Part shown: positions 45,339-55,321 of the stretch, in pieces | Layout of the letters: the number at the start of each line of letters is the position of its first letter | How positions within the stretch are numbered: position 1 is the stretch's first letter | DNA from: JACDHG01 sp963811585 | Lineage (GTDB): Bacteria > Actinomycetota > Actinomycetes > Propionibacteriales > Nocardioidaceae | DNA length: 64,000 nt | Direction: 5' to 3' | Assembly (NCBI GenBank): GCA_963811585.1 | Contig: CAWERR010000006.1 | Span: forward strand, 248,001 to 312,000 | Notes under the pieces: generated by a model | Databases searched by the model: none | What the model was told of the DNA's origin: nothing | The model's input: the letters and a program-made list of their open reading frames with translations, nothing else | Translations under genes and position numbers: made by a program

Positions 45339-45653
45339 GTGAACCAGCACGCCGACCAGCCGGTCAGCATCACCTCTGCCAAGGTCAGTCACAGCGACGA
45401 CCTCCGCCGGCGGCAGATGCGTTACCTGTTCTCGATGGGGGTGCGCACGGTGTGCTTCGTGCTCGCCATCGTGACGGACGGTCCGCTGCGCTGGTCACTC
45501 GTCGCTGCAGCAGTCTTCCTGCCGTACGTCGCCGTGGTGGTGGCCAACGCCACCGACCGCCGCACCGTGACAGGCCCCGCGCCTGTCACAGCACCACACG
45601 TTCCAGCTCTCGAGCCTGGCGACAAGCCACCCGAGGATTCCGACAATCGGTAG
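45339..45653 (+). CDS. DUF3099 family membrane protein
   Basis: A 104-residue protein. VSITSAKVSHSDDLRRRQMR is the DUF3099 N-terminal signature, followed by two membrane helices (VRTVCFVLAIVTDGPLRWSL and VAAAVFLPYVAVVVANAT) and a Pro-rich acidic tail. The GTG at 45339 has AAGGAG nine bases upstream; earlier in-frame starts lie in the fabG promoter region. A common neighbour of fabG-fabI in actinobacteria; function unknown. Confidence 0.92.
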   Translation: MNQHADQPVSITSAKVSHSDDLRRRQMRYLFSMGVRTVCFVLAIVTDGPLRWSLVAAAVFLPYVAVVVANATDRRTVTGPAPVTAPHVPALEPGDKPPEDSDNR

Positions 45654-45721
45654 ACCGACCGACGGCGCCATGGAACACTGACGCCAGGCGATCCGTTTCC
45701 CCCGTCGGAGAGCCCACTTGT

Positions 45722-45758
45722 GATGCCGGGCAGCCTCCCCCCGTGGCTGCCCGGCATC
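45722..45758 (+). terminator. stem-loop with 14-bp perfect stem
   Basis: GATGCCGGGCAGCC (45722-45735) pairs perfectly with GGCTGCCCGGCATC (45745-45758) around a C-rich loop. It stands 68 bp after the DUF3099 stop and 45 bp before the next start. There is no T run, as is usual for high-GC intrinsic terminators, so transcription termination is the likely role; a leader structure for the downstream 65-residue gene is possible. Confidence 0.75.
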
Positions 45759-45803
45759 GCTGTGTGGGGGCGATCTCGTCGCCAAAGTGACCAGGAGGGA
45801 CCC

Positions 45804-46001
45804 ATGACCAACCCCGACGGCTTGATTTGCTCTGCGAAGGACTGCCGACAAGCCGCGACCGTCCAGCTGCTCTGGAACAACCCGAAGCTGCACACGCCCG
45901 ACCGCCGCAAGGTGTGGCTGGCCTGCGCCGACCACGAGCAGTCGCTCAAAGACTTCCTCGCCGCGCGCGGCTTCTTCCGCGACACCGCCCCCGTCGACTG
46001 A
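45804..46001 (+). CDS. small zinc-ribbon-like protein (65 aa)
   Basis: Begins MTNPDGLICSAKDCRQAATV at an ATG with an ideal ribosome site (CAGGAGGGACCC). Cys residues in ICSAKDC and a C-terminal LACADHEQSLKDFLAARGFF give a C-x4-C...C-x2-H arrangement that could bind zinc. No membrane or signal segment. Short proteins of this type are widespread in actinobacteria without a known role. Codon use is typical of the host, and it is bracketed by hairpins on both sides. Confidence 0.82.
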   Translation: MTNPDGLICSAKDCRQAATVQLLWNNPKLHTPDRRKVWLACADHEQSLKDFLAARGFFRDTAPVD

Positions 46002-46021
46002 TCCCTTCCTCCGCAGACGTT

Positions 46022-46101
46022 TGCCTTGTGAACAAGGCAGATGCACTGTTCACAAGGCACAGCTGCCTAGTTCACAGGGGAAGCGCCTTGTGAACTAGGC
46101 A
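46022..46101. terminator. two consecutive related stem-loops between convergent genes
   Basis: Hairpin 1 is TGCCTTGTGAAC (46022-46033) with GTTCACAAGGCA (46048-46059), a perfect 12-bp stem; its left arm also forms the smaller palindrome TGCCTTGTGAACAAGGCA. Hairpin 2 is TGCCTAGTTCACA (46064-46076) with TGTGAACTAGGCA (46089-46101), a perfect 13-bp stem. The arms of the two differ at only a base or two. They sit between the 65-aa gene (+) and a methyltransferase gene (-) ending toward each other, fitting a bidirectional terminator. Confidence 0.7.
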
Positions 46102-46142
46102 GACGCGGCGGCGACCGCGCGGATCGCGTGGCTCACGACTAC

Positions 46143-46886
46143 CTACGTCGCGGTCGCCAACCGGTACACCGACACATGCGACGTTGACTCCGCGGTGAAC
46201 TCAGCCCCTGCCCAGTCCGCATGCCTGTCCTCCAGCTCGAAGCCGGCAAGCTGTGCCATCAGGTCGAGCTCGGCCGGCCAGATGTAGCGGTGCGGGCTCC
46301 GCGAGAGGCGCGCCTGCTTGGTGTCGTCGAAATGGAAGTGGTGCGAGACGACCTGCTGGTGCAGGACGTCGTACGTGTCGAGCAGGATGTAGCCCGGCTC
46401 GGACTGCCCCACCGTGGCCTGGGATCCCGGTGGAAGCCTGCGCAGCTCGGGCACCCACAGCTCGATGACGAAGCGGCCGCCGGCGCCGAGGTGGCGGGCC
46501 GCGTTTCGAAAGCAAGTGACCTGCTCGACCTGGGTCAGCAGGTTCGAGATCGTGTTGAAGACGAGGTAGACCAGCGCGAACTCGCCTTCTGCGCGCGCCG
46601 TGGCCATGTCGCCGACGACCACCGGGATCCGCTCTTCGTCGACCTTCGCGCGGAGGCGGTCGATCATCGGACCAGACAGCTCGATGCCCGTGACGCTGAC
46701 GCCACGCTCGGCCAGCGGGATGGCAACGCGTCCGGTTCCGATGGCGAACTCGAGCGCTCGGCCGTCTCCGGCAAGCTCGGCAAGACGGTCGACCGCCGGT
46801 CCCAGCACCTCCGGCGCGAACATGCCACTGCCCGGTGTGTCGTAGCGTTCAGCAGCATCGACATCCCAAGGCTCTTCCCGGCGCAT
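46143..46886 (-). CDS. class I SAM-dependent methyltransferase
   Basis: A 247-residue methyltransferase. RALEFAIGTGRVAIPLAERG is motif I, VTGIELSGPMIDRLRAK carries the ribose-binding acid, VVVGDMATARAEGEFALVYL is motif III/IV, and HLGAGGRFVIELWVPELRRL follows. The C-terminus is beta-rich (SHHFHFDDTKQARLSRSPHR). Typical of small-molecule methyltransferases; substrate unknown. ATG at 46886 with GGAAGGATTG upstream. Divergent from the tricorn-like gene across 130 bp. Confidence 0.92.
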   Translation of the reverse strand: MRREEPWDVDAAERYDTPGSGMFAPEVLGPAVDRLAELAGDGRALEFAIGTGRVAIPLAERGVSVTGIELSGPMIDRLRAKVDEERIPVVVGDMATARAEGEFALVYLVFNTISNLLTQVEQVTCFRNAARHLGAGGRFVIELWVPELRRLPPGSQATVGQSEPGYILLDTYDVLHQQVVSHHFHFDDTKQARLSRSPHRYIWPAELDLMAQLAGFELEDRHADWAGAEFTAESTSHVSVYRLATAT

Positions 46887-47016
46887 GGCGACAATCCTTC
46901 CCAGGGATTCGGTACGACGTCCACCGGCTTTCGCGAGCGCCCTGCCCTGCAGAGGGTCAAACCACCGACGAAATTAGCACCTCCTCGCGGGCACAAAACG
47001 TCGCTAGGGTCGATGC

Positions 47017-50000
47017 ATGACCGATGGTTACCTGCGCTACCCCCATGTCCGTGGAGATCTCCTCACCTTCGTTGCCGAGGACGATGTCTGGCTCGCCGAC
47101 ACCGGTGGAGGGAGGGCCTATCGGCTCAGCGCCGACCACTCTCCCGCCATGACGCCGCGGATCTCACCCAAGGGCTCCCTCGTCGCCTGGGCAGCTCGAC
47201 GCGACGGGGCAAGCGAGGTCTACGTCGCCCCGACCGATGGTGGTGTCTCCCGACGACTCACCTACTGGGGTCAGCCGGGGACAAAGGTCACCGGCTGGGT
47301 GTCGGAGGACGAAGTCATGGTGCTCAGCAGCACGGGCGAGGGCCATGTGGTGCGGATGTTCGCCCATGCCGTGCCGGTGGATGGCGGACCGAGCCGCCGG
47401 CTGCCGTACGGCTGGACCGGCGACGTCGCCGTCGGGCCAGATGGCGGTGTGCTGCTGTCGTCGTTCTTCTGGACCGAGCCGGCGCGGTGGAAGCGCTACC
47501 GCGGTGGTACCGCCAGCCAGCTGTGGCTCGATCTGGAGGGATCGGGCACCTTCAAGCGGGTCTTCGCGGACCTGCCGTCCAGCCTGGCGTTCCCGGTGTG
47601 GACGACCGGGGCCGACGGCCGGCAACGGATCGCCTTCTGCTCCGACCACGAAGGTCGCGGCCAGTTGTACAGCGCGGTTGTCGGAGCACGGGCGCCGACG
47701 ACGTCGCGCTTGGAGTGCCGCACCGACAGCGACTTCTACGTCAGGCACGCCAGCAGCGACGGCCAGCCAGGTCGTCTACTGCGCCGGCGGTGACGTGTTC
47801 TTGATGGAGTCGCTCGACGACGGGGTGGAGCCGCATCGAGTAGACCTCCGCATCGGTGGCGCGCGGACGTCGCTGCGCCCCCAGCGGGTCAAGGCCACCA
47901 GCCACCTCGGCACGATCAGCCCGGACCGTACTGGCCGCGCGTCGGCGATCGAGTCCCGCGGGACGGTCAGCTGGGTGAGCCACCGTGGCGGGCCGGCGCG
48001 TGTCCTGGCGACGGGATCGGACGTACGTCGCCGACTGCCCGTCGTGCTCGACGACGCCCGCGTCGCTGTGGGTGACGGACGTCGACGGCGATGACGCTCT
48101 CGAAGCTGCTCGACCTGGATGCGCCCGACGCGTCGCCGCAGACGCTTGGTCGCGGCAGGCCGGATCGGGCGGGTTCTCGAGATGGCCGCGTCACCGGACG
48201 GTCGTCGGATCGCGCTCAGCACCCACGACGGAAGACTCCTGACCTGTGCCGTGCCTGCGGGAGAGGTCAGCCGGGCCGTGGCAGTCAAGCAGATCGACTC
48301 GGCCATCGGCGACATGTCTGGACTCGTGTTCTCACCGGACTCCCGGTGGCTGGCCTGGTCCGCGTCAGGGCCCGGGCCGTGGGAGGATCGCGGCGCCTCG
48401 GCCGCTACGGCAGATCAAGATCGCCGACCTCAATCGAGGCAGGGTCATCGACGTGACGTCGCTGCGGTTCACCGACACGGAGCCGGTGTTCACGCTCGAC
48501 GGGAAGTACCTCGCGTTCCTGTCCATCCGCAGCCTCGACCCGGTCTACGACACGTTCTCCTTCGACTTGTCCTTCCCCGCCGGCTGCCGGCCACACCTGG
48601 TTGCTCTCACCGCCGACACCCCTTCTCCGTTCGACCCGATCGTCGGGGGCCGGTCACTCGAGCCACCCGAGCCCGAGCAGGCTGGCCCAGGAAGCGGTCG
48701 CCGAAGCGTGCCGGCAGAGGCAGGTGAGGGTGACGCGCCGGAGTCCGACGCCGGCTCGTGCACGACCCGCTCCACCGAAGACCGCCGTCGACGTCGAGGG
48801 TCTGGAGCACCGCATCGTGGCCGTGCCCGTGGAGGCCGGGCGCTACTCCGGCCTTGCGGCTGCCAAGCACGGACTGGTCTGGTTGCGTGAACCGCTGCTC
48901 GGCGAGCTCGGGGACAACCGGGCAACGGTCGACGCGGAGCCCGAGCGGGCGCGAGGTGGAGCACTTCGACCTGCGCACGTCGACGCTGTCCACCGTGGTC
49001 GAAGCGGCCGACCGGTGTCGAGATCACCGGGGACGGCAGCCGGCTGCTCGTCGTCGACAAGGACCGCTTGAGCGTCGTCCCCGCCGGCAAGGCGGCTCTC
49101 CAAGGAGGACGACGGCGAGAGTCGTGCAGCGCGTCGACCTCGACCAGCTGCGGGTCGAGGTCGACCCGCCGGTGGAGTGGCGGCAGATGCTCGACGAGAC
49201 GTGGCGACTGATGCGCGACCACTTCTGGCGCGAGGACATGGGCGGTGTCGACTGGCGGGCTGCGCGCGGCAGGTATGAGCCGCATGCTCGACCGCTTGGG
49301 TTCGCACGACGACCTGATCGACGTCATCTGGGAGATGCACGGCGAGCTCGGCAGCTAGCACGCGTACGCCATTCCGCCGCAGCCTAGCCCGGACGACAGC
49401 GACGTCGTCAGGGCCTGCTCGGTGCCGACCTCGAATACAGCGGCGACGCCTGGCGGATCAGCCGGATCGTGCCCGGCGACGCGTCCGACCGCGAACGCAC
49501 GGTCCCCTCTACTGGCGCCGGGTGTCGATGCTCGTGCCGGTGACGTATCGTGGCGGTCAACGGCCAGCGCACGAGCCGCGACGGTAAGCCCGCTGTCGCT
49601 GCTGGTCGGTACTGCCGGCAAGCCGGTGGAGCTCACCTTGCGGCCGCGCGCGGCGCGCGGACGTGCGGCGCGCCGTCGTCGTCCCTCTGGCCGACGAGTT
49701 CCCACTGCGCTACCAGGACTGGGTCGCGGACCGACGCGCCTTCGTGCATGCCCGACCGACGGCAAGGTCGGCTACCTGCACGTGCCCGACATGATGTCGG
49801 TGGGATGGGCACAGCTCCATCGCGACCTGCGCACCGAAATGCCCAGGGACGCTCTCATCGTCGACGTCCGCAGCAACGGCGGCGGCCACACCTCACAACT
49901 GGTCCTCGAGAAGCTCGCCCGGAGGATCATCGGGTGGGATCTTGTCCGCGGTTACGCTCCCGGCTCCTACCCCAGCGACGCGCGTCGCGGGCCCATGGTG

Positions 50001-50371
50001 ACGATCGCCGACATGTACGCCGGCTCGGACGGCGACATCATCACTGCCGCGATCCAGTCGCCACGGGCTGGGCCCGATGGTCGGGACAAGGACCTGGGGC
50101 GGGGTCATCGGCATCGACGGCCGCTACTCGCTCGTCGACGGCACGATGGTGACGCAGCCGCGATACTCGTTCTGGTTCGAGAAGTTCGGTTGGGGCGTAG
50201 AGAACTACGGAGTCGACCCCGACATCGAGGTGCCGGTGAGCCCCACAGGACCGGGTCGCCGGCAAGGACGTGCAGCTGGAGCGAGCCTTGGTCGAGGTCG
50301 CGCGGCTACTGCGACGCAACCCACCGGCGCAGCCACCCGCGATACCCGCCCTCCAGTCGAAGGAGTCGTGA
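47017..50371 (+). pseudogene. tricorn-like S41 protease with beta-propellers, many frameshifts
   Basis: Reconstructed length is about 1,100 residues, the usual size for tricorn homologues. The clean first ~250 codons give MTDGYLRYPHVRGDLLTFVA and propeller repeats (AYRLSADHSPAMTPRISPKG). After about 47760 homology hops frame repeatedly: VLEMAASPDGRRIALSTHDG, VFTLDGKYLAFLSIRSLDPV, EWRQMLDETWRLMRDHFW, then VGYLHVPDMMSVGW (catalytic His), DALIVDVRSNGGGHTSQLVL and ADMYAGSDGDIITAAIQ (nucleophile Ser codon 50025-50027). It ends RNPPAQPPAIPALQSKES at 50371. Tricorn enzymes trim peptides from the proteasome. The number of breaks, at least eight, makes this the worst region after MoxR-DUF58. Confidence 0.83.
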
Positions 50372-50398
50372 GAACGAGCGGCTGTCCGGAAGGTCAGA

Positions 50399-51181
50399 TC
50401 ATCCAGCGGCGGGCGAGACCGGTCGGAGCTGCTGGTCGGCGGTAAGCCGGCTACGGAAGCGGTACCGGTCGCCTCGGTACGAGATACAGCCGGAGACGAT
50501 CAGCCGTCCGCCGGTGTCGTATGCGCGCGACTCGGCGACCAGCAAGGGTGCGCCGACGTCGGTGGAAAGCAGAGATGCGCAGCGCTCGTCCGCGGGCAGA
50601 GCCTCAACCGAGTAGTCGGCTGCGACCGGCGTGTGACCTGCTGCCGAGAGTGTGGCGTACAGCGACGCCGTCGCCCAGTCGAGCTCCAGCAGCGTTGGTT
50701 CGAGGGCCATCGGCATGAGGGTCAGGTCGATGGCAACGGGCAGACCGTCCAACGTGCGGAGGCGTTCCAGCATCACCAGGTCGGCGCCCGGTGCGATCTC
50801 GAAGTCCTCCGCCTCGGTAATGGTCGCGGCTCGCACGTCGGTCTCGATCACCTTCGCACCCACCACCACCTTGTCTCCGGCGGCGAGGTCGTGGAAGCTC
50901 AGGAGCACGTTCGGCGGCTCGCCCAGAGGTTCCGAGGCGACGAAACTGCCGCGGCCCTGGATGGCGTAGATCAGGCCGGCCGTGTTGAGCGCTGCCAGCG
51001 CCCGTCGCACTGTCACCCGGCTCACGCCGAAGCTCTCGCTCAGCTCGCGCTCGGTCGGGAGCTGCTCTCCAGAAGCGAGCTCTCCGGACGTGATCCGAGC
51101 GGCGAGCTGGTCACGAACTTTTCGTGTCAGGGCGCCCGCAGTCCGGTCTATTGTCGTCACGAATACGGACGCTACCGTCAT
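50399..51181 (-). CDS. GntR family regulator, HutC/UTRA type
   Basis: A 260-residue repressor. The winged helix is ITSGELASGEQLPTERELSE with SFGVSRVTVRRALAALNTAG (residues about 25-85), then a UTRA effector domain (VMLERLRTLDGLPVAIDLTL; ERCASLLSTDVGAPLLVAES; YRGDRYRFRSRL). The ATG at 51181 is chosen; the longer open frame upstream runs through the intergenic promoter. It diverges from a sugar ABC importer operon and should regulate it in response to the imported compound. It converges on the tricorn-like gene. Confidence 0.92.
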   Translation of the reverse strand: MTVASVFVTTIDRTAGALTRKVRDQLAARITSGELASGEQLPTERELSESFGVSRVTVRRALAALNTAGLIYAIQGRGSFVASEPLGEPPNVLLSFHDLAAGDKVVVGAKVIETDVRAATITEAEDFEIAPGADLVMLERLRTLDGLPVAIDLTLMPMALEPTLLELDWATASLYATLSAAGHTPVAADYSVEALPADERCASLLSTDVGAPLLVAESRAYDTGGRLIVSGCISYRGDRYRFRSRLTADQQLRPVSPAAG

Positions 51182-51218
51182 ACACCATGGCTTGTCGTCC
51201 GATCGTTGTCTTATCCGC

Positions 51219-51259
51219 GGTCTGGTTGTAGTGTGCGAATCTCCCGGCGGGACCAGACC
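51219..51259. promoter_or_regulatory. inverted repeat in the gntR-ABC importer gap
   Basis: GGTCTGGT (51219-51226) and ACCAGACC (51252-51259) are perfect 8-bp inverted arms separated by 25 bp; the longer contexts GGTCTGGTTGT and GTTGTGGTCTGGTC (reverse) share more symmetry. They lie between gntR (start 51181) and the solute-binding gene (start 51298). Candidate GntR operator half-sites; inferred from symmetry and position. Confidence 0.45.
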
Positions 51260-51297
51260 ACAACGGTGCCGTACCCGCCCCTTACGGAAGAGATCAC

Positions 51298-52648
51298 ATG
51301 AGCAGACTTCGTCGAATCGCGTCGCTCCTGGCCCCCCTATCGCTCCTGGCCGTTGCGGCATGTACGACGCCCGGCTCGGACAGTCAGGCCCCCGAGGACA
51401 CCTCGCCTGTCGAGATGGATGTGGCAAGCCTTCCCGACACGACGCTGAGCGTGTGGACTTCAGAAGGCGGCGCCAGGCTCGAGATCCTCAAGGGCCTGAC
51501 CGCCAAGTTCGAGGAGAAGTATCCGAACATCTCGGTGAAGTGGACGGTGCGCGACTTCGGGGCCTACCCCGCTCAGATCAAGCTCGCCCTCAGCTCCGAC
51601 GATGGGCCGGACGTGTGCATCGGCAACCTCGGCTGGGCGCTCGACGGGCCGCTCATCAAGGCCGGGCTGCTACGACCGCTCGACGACTACGCCGAGGCGT
51701 ACGGCTGGGACACGCGCTACCCCGAGGTCGGCCTGAGGCAGCTGAAGTTCAGCGAAGACGGCACGGAGTACGGCGAGGGCCCGATCTACGGCACGCCGTA
51801 CGCCTCTGACGTCATCGGCTGGTTCTACAACACGGACCTGCTCGGAGACCTCGACATGGAAGTACCAACCACCATGGACGAGATGGACGCGCTGCTCGAG
51901 GCGTCGAAGGACGCGGGCCAGCAGCCCATCCTGATCGGCAACAAGGACGGTTGGCCGGTCTGGCATCTGCTGTACAACGTGATCGACCAGTACGCCACTG
52001 CGGAAGAGATCTCAGGCGTCGTCTACGCCGACGAGGGAGCGTCCTACACTTCCGAAGGGATCCAGCAGGGCACCGACAAGGTCGTTGAGTGGAACGAGGC
52101 CGGCTACCTTCCACCCGACGTCAACGCCATCGCGCAAGCTGACGCGGGTGCGGACTTCAGGAAAGGCGAAGCGCTGTTGTTCCCTGCGGGCTCTTGGGAG
52201 GCCGCAAACATGCCAGACAACGTGGGGTTCTTCCTCACTCCTCCGCTGGAGGCTGGTGACCCGTCCAAGGCCACCGGGTCATTCGGATACTCGCACCACA
52301 TCGCCGCCAACAGCGATGCGGTCGCCGCGAGCGCAGCCTTCCTGGACTGGATGGCGAACGAGGACGCAGCAAAGGCCTTCTTCGCCGCTGGCGACATCGC
52401 ACCGCTGCCAGTCGAAGACCCGGAACTCAAGTCAGGCCCGCTGTTTACGGACATCTACGACGCCTGGACATCGGTACTCGACAACAACGTGTTGATGCCG
52501 TACCTCGAGTTCGCCACTCCGACGGCACCCGAGGTGCAGTACCCCGTGATGCAGCAGGGTTCTGGCCGGCGAGATGTCGAGCACGGACGCCCTCGAGGAG
52601 ATCGAGGCGGACCGCAAGGCGTTCGTCGAGGAGAACAGTGGCGGCTGA
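51298..52648 (+). CDS. sugar ABC transporter solute-binding lipoprotein (one frameshift at 3' end)
   Basis: A family-1 extracellular solute-binding protein of about 449 residues. The lipoprotein signal ends LLAVAACTT with lipidated Cys22. TLSVWTSEGGARLEILKGLT and FEEKYPNISVKWTVRDFGAY begin the mature domain, DDGPDVCIGNLGWALDGPLI and FRKGEALLFPAGSWEAANMP are typical. Near 52557 homology moves frame from VMQQ to VLAGEMSSTDALEEIEADRK, ending FVEENSGG at 52648; one surplus G explains it. It delivers a carbohydrate or similar ligand to the two permeases downstream. No ATPase gene is in the operon, so a shared MsiK-like ATPase is inferred. Confidence 0.92.
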
Positions 52649-53600
52649 CCGGCTGACCGCAGCCTCCGGGCTTACGCGCCAAGACGCACCGTCCCAGCAT
52701 CCATCCGAGCTGAGGACGGCGCGTCGGCGGGTACGCCGACGACGGGCTTTGGTGCCCTACCTCTATGTCGCGCCGGCACTCGTGGCCTTCATCACTTTTC
52801 CGGACTGCCGTTCCTCCACTCCGTTTGGCTGTCGTTCTTCAAGTGGGACGGCATCACGATCGGCACCTGGATCGGGATCGAGAACTACTCCACCATCATC
52901 ACGGACCCTGTCATCAGCCAGTCATTCGTGCACGCTGGTGTGCTCGTGATCTTCTTCACGACCATCCCGATCGCCGTCGGGCTGCTCATCGCCTCACTGT
53001 TCCGGACCATCGCCAAGCGCGGTGGCACAACGTTCAGAGTGCTGATCTTCATGCCAGTGGTGCTCTCCTCAGTCGTCGTCGGCGTGATCTGGACCTGGAT
53101 CTATGCATCCGACGGCCCCTTGAACGAGTTCCTGCGGTCGATCGGCCTCGGTGCCTTGACCCGATCCTGGCTCGGCGACTTCACGTGGGCGCTGCCAGCC
53201 ATCGGCATGGTCGGCGCGTGGACGGGGATTGGCATGGCAATGGTGCTTGTTTGTTGCAGGCATCCAGCAGATCGACGGGACGTTGTACGACGCCGCTCGG
53301 GTCGACGGCGCCGGCCGGTTCCGTGAGTTCTTGGCCGTGACCTTGCCAGCGCTGCGTCTCGAGTTGGGTATCGCCACGACCCTCGGCGTGGTGGGCGCTA
53401 TCAACACGTTCGACACCGTCTTCGTGATGACGCGAGGCGGCCCGGGCACCGAGACACAGGTGCCGGGCCTACAGCTCTACAACCGCGCGTTCCTCGATGG
53501 CCGGGTCGGCCAGGCATGCGCCATCGGGGTGGTGCTCGCGGTGCTGAGCCTCATCATCACCGTCGGCATCGACCGATTCGCCGCGAGGGGGCAGGAGTGA
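52638..53600 (+). CDS. sugar ABC transporter permease, MalF/UgpA type (two frameshifts)
   Basis: GTG at 52638, inside the end of the solute-binding gene. VPYLYVAPALVAFITF opens the first membrane helix. Near 52798 the frame shifts to LPFLHSVWLSFFKWDGITIG, then VHAGVLVIFFTTIPIAVGLL and LIFMPVVLSSVVVGVIWTWI. Near 53249 it shifts again to LFVAGIQQIDGTLYDAARVD, whose AARVDGAGRFREFLAVTLP is the EAA loop that contacts the ATPase. About 320 residues when joined. The stop overlaps the next GTG. Confidence 0.88.
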
Positions 53601-54418
53601 CCACCCGCACCGAACGGCTGTTCGCGTACGCGTTCCTGGTCCTGTTCTCGGTGATCGCCATGTACCCAGTTATCGGTGCTCTGCTGCTGTCTCTCCATCC
53701 GCGCGAGGCCCCGGTGTCGGGATTCAGCATTCCCAGCCCCCTGCATCCAGAGACGTTCTCGGAGGCATGGGAAATCGCGCAGCTCTCGACCTATATGCGG
53801 TCGAGCTTCATCGTCTCAACGCTGGTGGTCGGCGGCGCCACGGTGCTGTCGGTCCTCAGCGGTTACGCATTCGGCACGATGCGATTCCGGGGCAGCACGT
53901 GGCTGTTCTACCTGCTGATCAGCGGCATGATGCTTCCCCTCGAGGCCGCCATCATCCCGCTCTACTATGACTTCCGCGCCCTCGGCCTGACGAACACCTA
54001 CGCCGCCTTGGTGCTCCCTCAGCTCGGCATGTACGTCTGCTTCGGCACTTTCTGGATGCGCGCCTATTTCCGATCCGTGCCGAAGGCAGTGCTGGAGGCG
54101 GCTCAGCTCGATGGGGCCGGAAGCCTGCGAACACTGTTCCGGGTCGCCCTTCCTCCCGGTAGGCCGGCCGTGCTCACGCTCGCCCTGCTGATTTTCATGT
54201 GGTCCTGGAACCAGTTCTTGCTGCCTCTGGTGATGGTGACCGATGAGAACCTGCGCACCGCGCCGCTGGGCTTGGCATTCTTCACCGCTCAGCACTCGAC
54301 CGACCGGGTCGGCATGGCCGCGGCCGCGATGATCGTCTCTGCGCCGATCATCGTGCTGTTCATCCTGTTCCAGAGATCGTTCATCAGTGGCATCGCCACT
54401 GGATCAGTGAAGCTCTAG
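53597..54418 (+). CDS. sugar ABC transporter permease, MalG/UgpE type
   Basis: A 273-residue six-helix permease, unbroken. LFAYAFLVLFSVIAMYPVIG is helix 1, and PKAVLEAAQLDGAGSLRTLF is the EAA loop. MMLPLEAAIIPLYYDFRALG and LPQLGMYVCFGTFWMRAYFR are typical of the CUT1 family. The GTG overlaps the upstream stop (GTGA) with GGCAGGA before it. It forms the second half of the import channel. Confidence 0.94.
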   Translation: MTTRTERLFAYAFLVLFSVIAMYPVIGALLLSLHPREAPVSGFSIPSPLHPETFSEAWEIAQLSTYMRSSFIVSTLVVGGATVLSVLSGYAFGTMRFRGSTWLFYLLISGMMLPLEAAIIPLYYDFRALGLTNTYAALVLPQLGMYVCFGTFWMRAYFRSVPKAVLEAAQLDGAGSLRTLFRVALPPGRPAVLTLALLIFMWSWNQFLLPLVMVTDENLRTAPLGLAFFTAQHSTDRVGMAAAAMIVSAPIIVLFILFQRSFISGIATGSVKL

Positions 54419-54534
54419 GCCGCCGCGATGCCACACATCGATCTCGGCCGCTGGGTCAAGAGTCCACTCCGCCAGGACAAGGCTGTCTCGTGCGCTTCAG
54501 CCAGACTGGTGGTCATACAACGAGGAGACCTCCG

Positions 54535-55283
54535 ATGACGACCGACGTCACCACTCAATTGACCGACGAGGAAGTACAGCGCTACCACGAGCAGGGATTC
54601 CTGGTGGTCGATGCCATCACCACCGAGGAAGAGGTCGTAGCGCTACAGGGCGTCTACGACCGGCTCTTCGACCCCGAGGCCAATATCACCGATCGCGACC
54701 GAATCGAGCTCGCAGGCGATGCCGACGCGCCGCCCGTCTTGCCACAGATCCTCAATCCTGACCACTACGCCCCGGAACTGCTCGAGACGACCGCCTACCG
54801 CAACGCCGGAGTGATCGCCCGTTCGTTGCTGGGGGACGAGGTGTTCCCGACCGGCATGCACGCGATCCGGAAACCTCCACACGACGGCGTTGAGACGCCC
54901 TGGCACCAGGATGAGGCCTACTGGGACCCGGCGGCCAAGTCCTTTGCCATCAGCATCTGGATGCCCCTGCAGCCCGCCACACTCGACAACGGCTGCATGC
55001 AGTTCGTGCCAGGAAGCCACTTGGCCGAAGTGCAGGATCACCGGCTCATCAACCCCGAGTCGCACGGCCTGGTCTTGATCGACGAGAGCGTGGTGACTGA
55101 CCCGGTTGCTTGTCCGATTCCACCCGGGGCGGCCACCGTTCACTCGGGACGCACCATGCACTACACGGGACCAATACCACCGACGAGCCACGGCGCGCGT
55201 TGATCATGTCATTCGCTCTCGTGGCGCAACCTCTCGCTCAGGCCAGAGACTTCCATTGGCAGCGATCCGAGTGGTCGCAGTAA
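54535..55283 (+). CDS. phytanoyl-CoA dioxygenase (PhyH) family protein (one frameshift near the end)
   Basis: An Fe(II)/2-oxoglutarate dioxygenase of about 249 residues. It starts MTTDVTTQLTDEEVQRYHEQ with a ribosome site CGAGGAGACC. The metal motif HxD is in TPWHQDEAYWDPAAK, the distal His in TVHSGRTMHYTGP, and CMQFVPGSHLAEVQ is typical of PhyH. Near 55165 the frame changes from PIPPTSHGAR to NTTDEPRRALIMSFALVAQP; one missing A in CCAAT fixes it. It probably hydroxylates the imported compound or a derivative. Encoded between the importer and a dehydrogenase. Confidence 0.9.
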
Positions 55284-55321
55284 GGCCTGCCACGCCCTCC
55301 CCGACCAGACAAGGATCATTC

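Noticed and set aside
46221..47804. A 527-codon + strand frame over the methyltransferase gene
   Set aside because: It is antisense to a clear methyltransferase and out of frame with the tricorn-like start.
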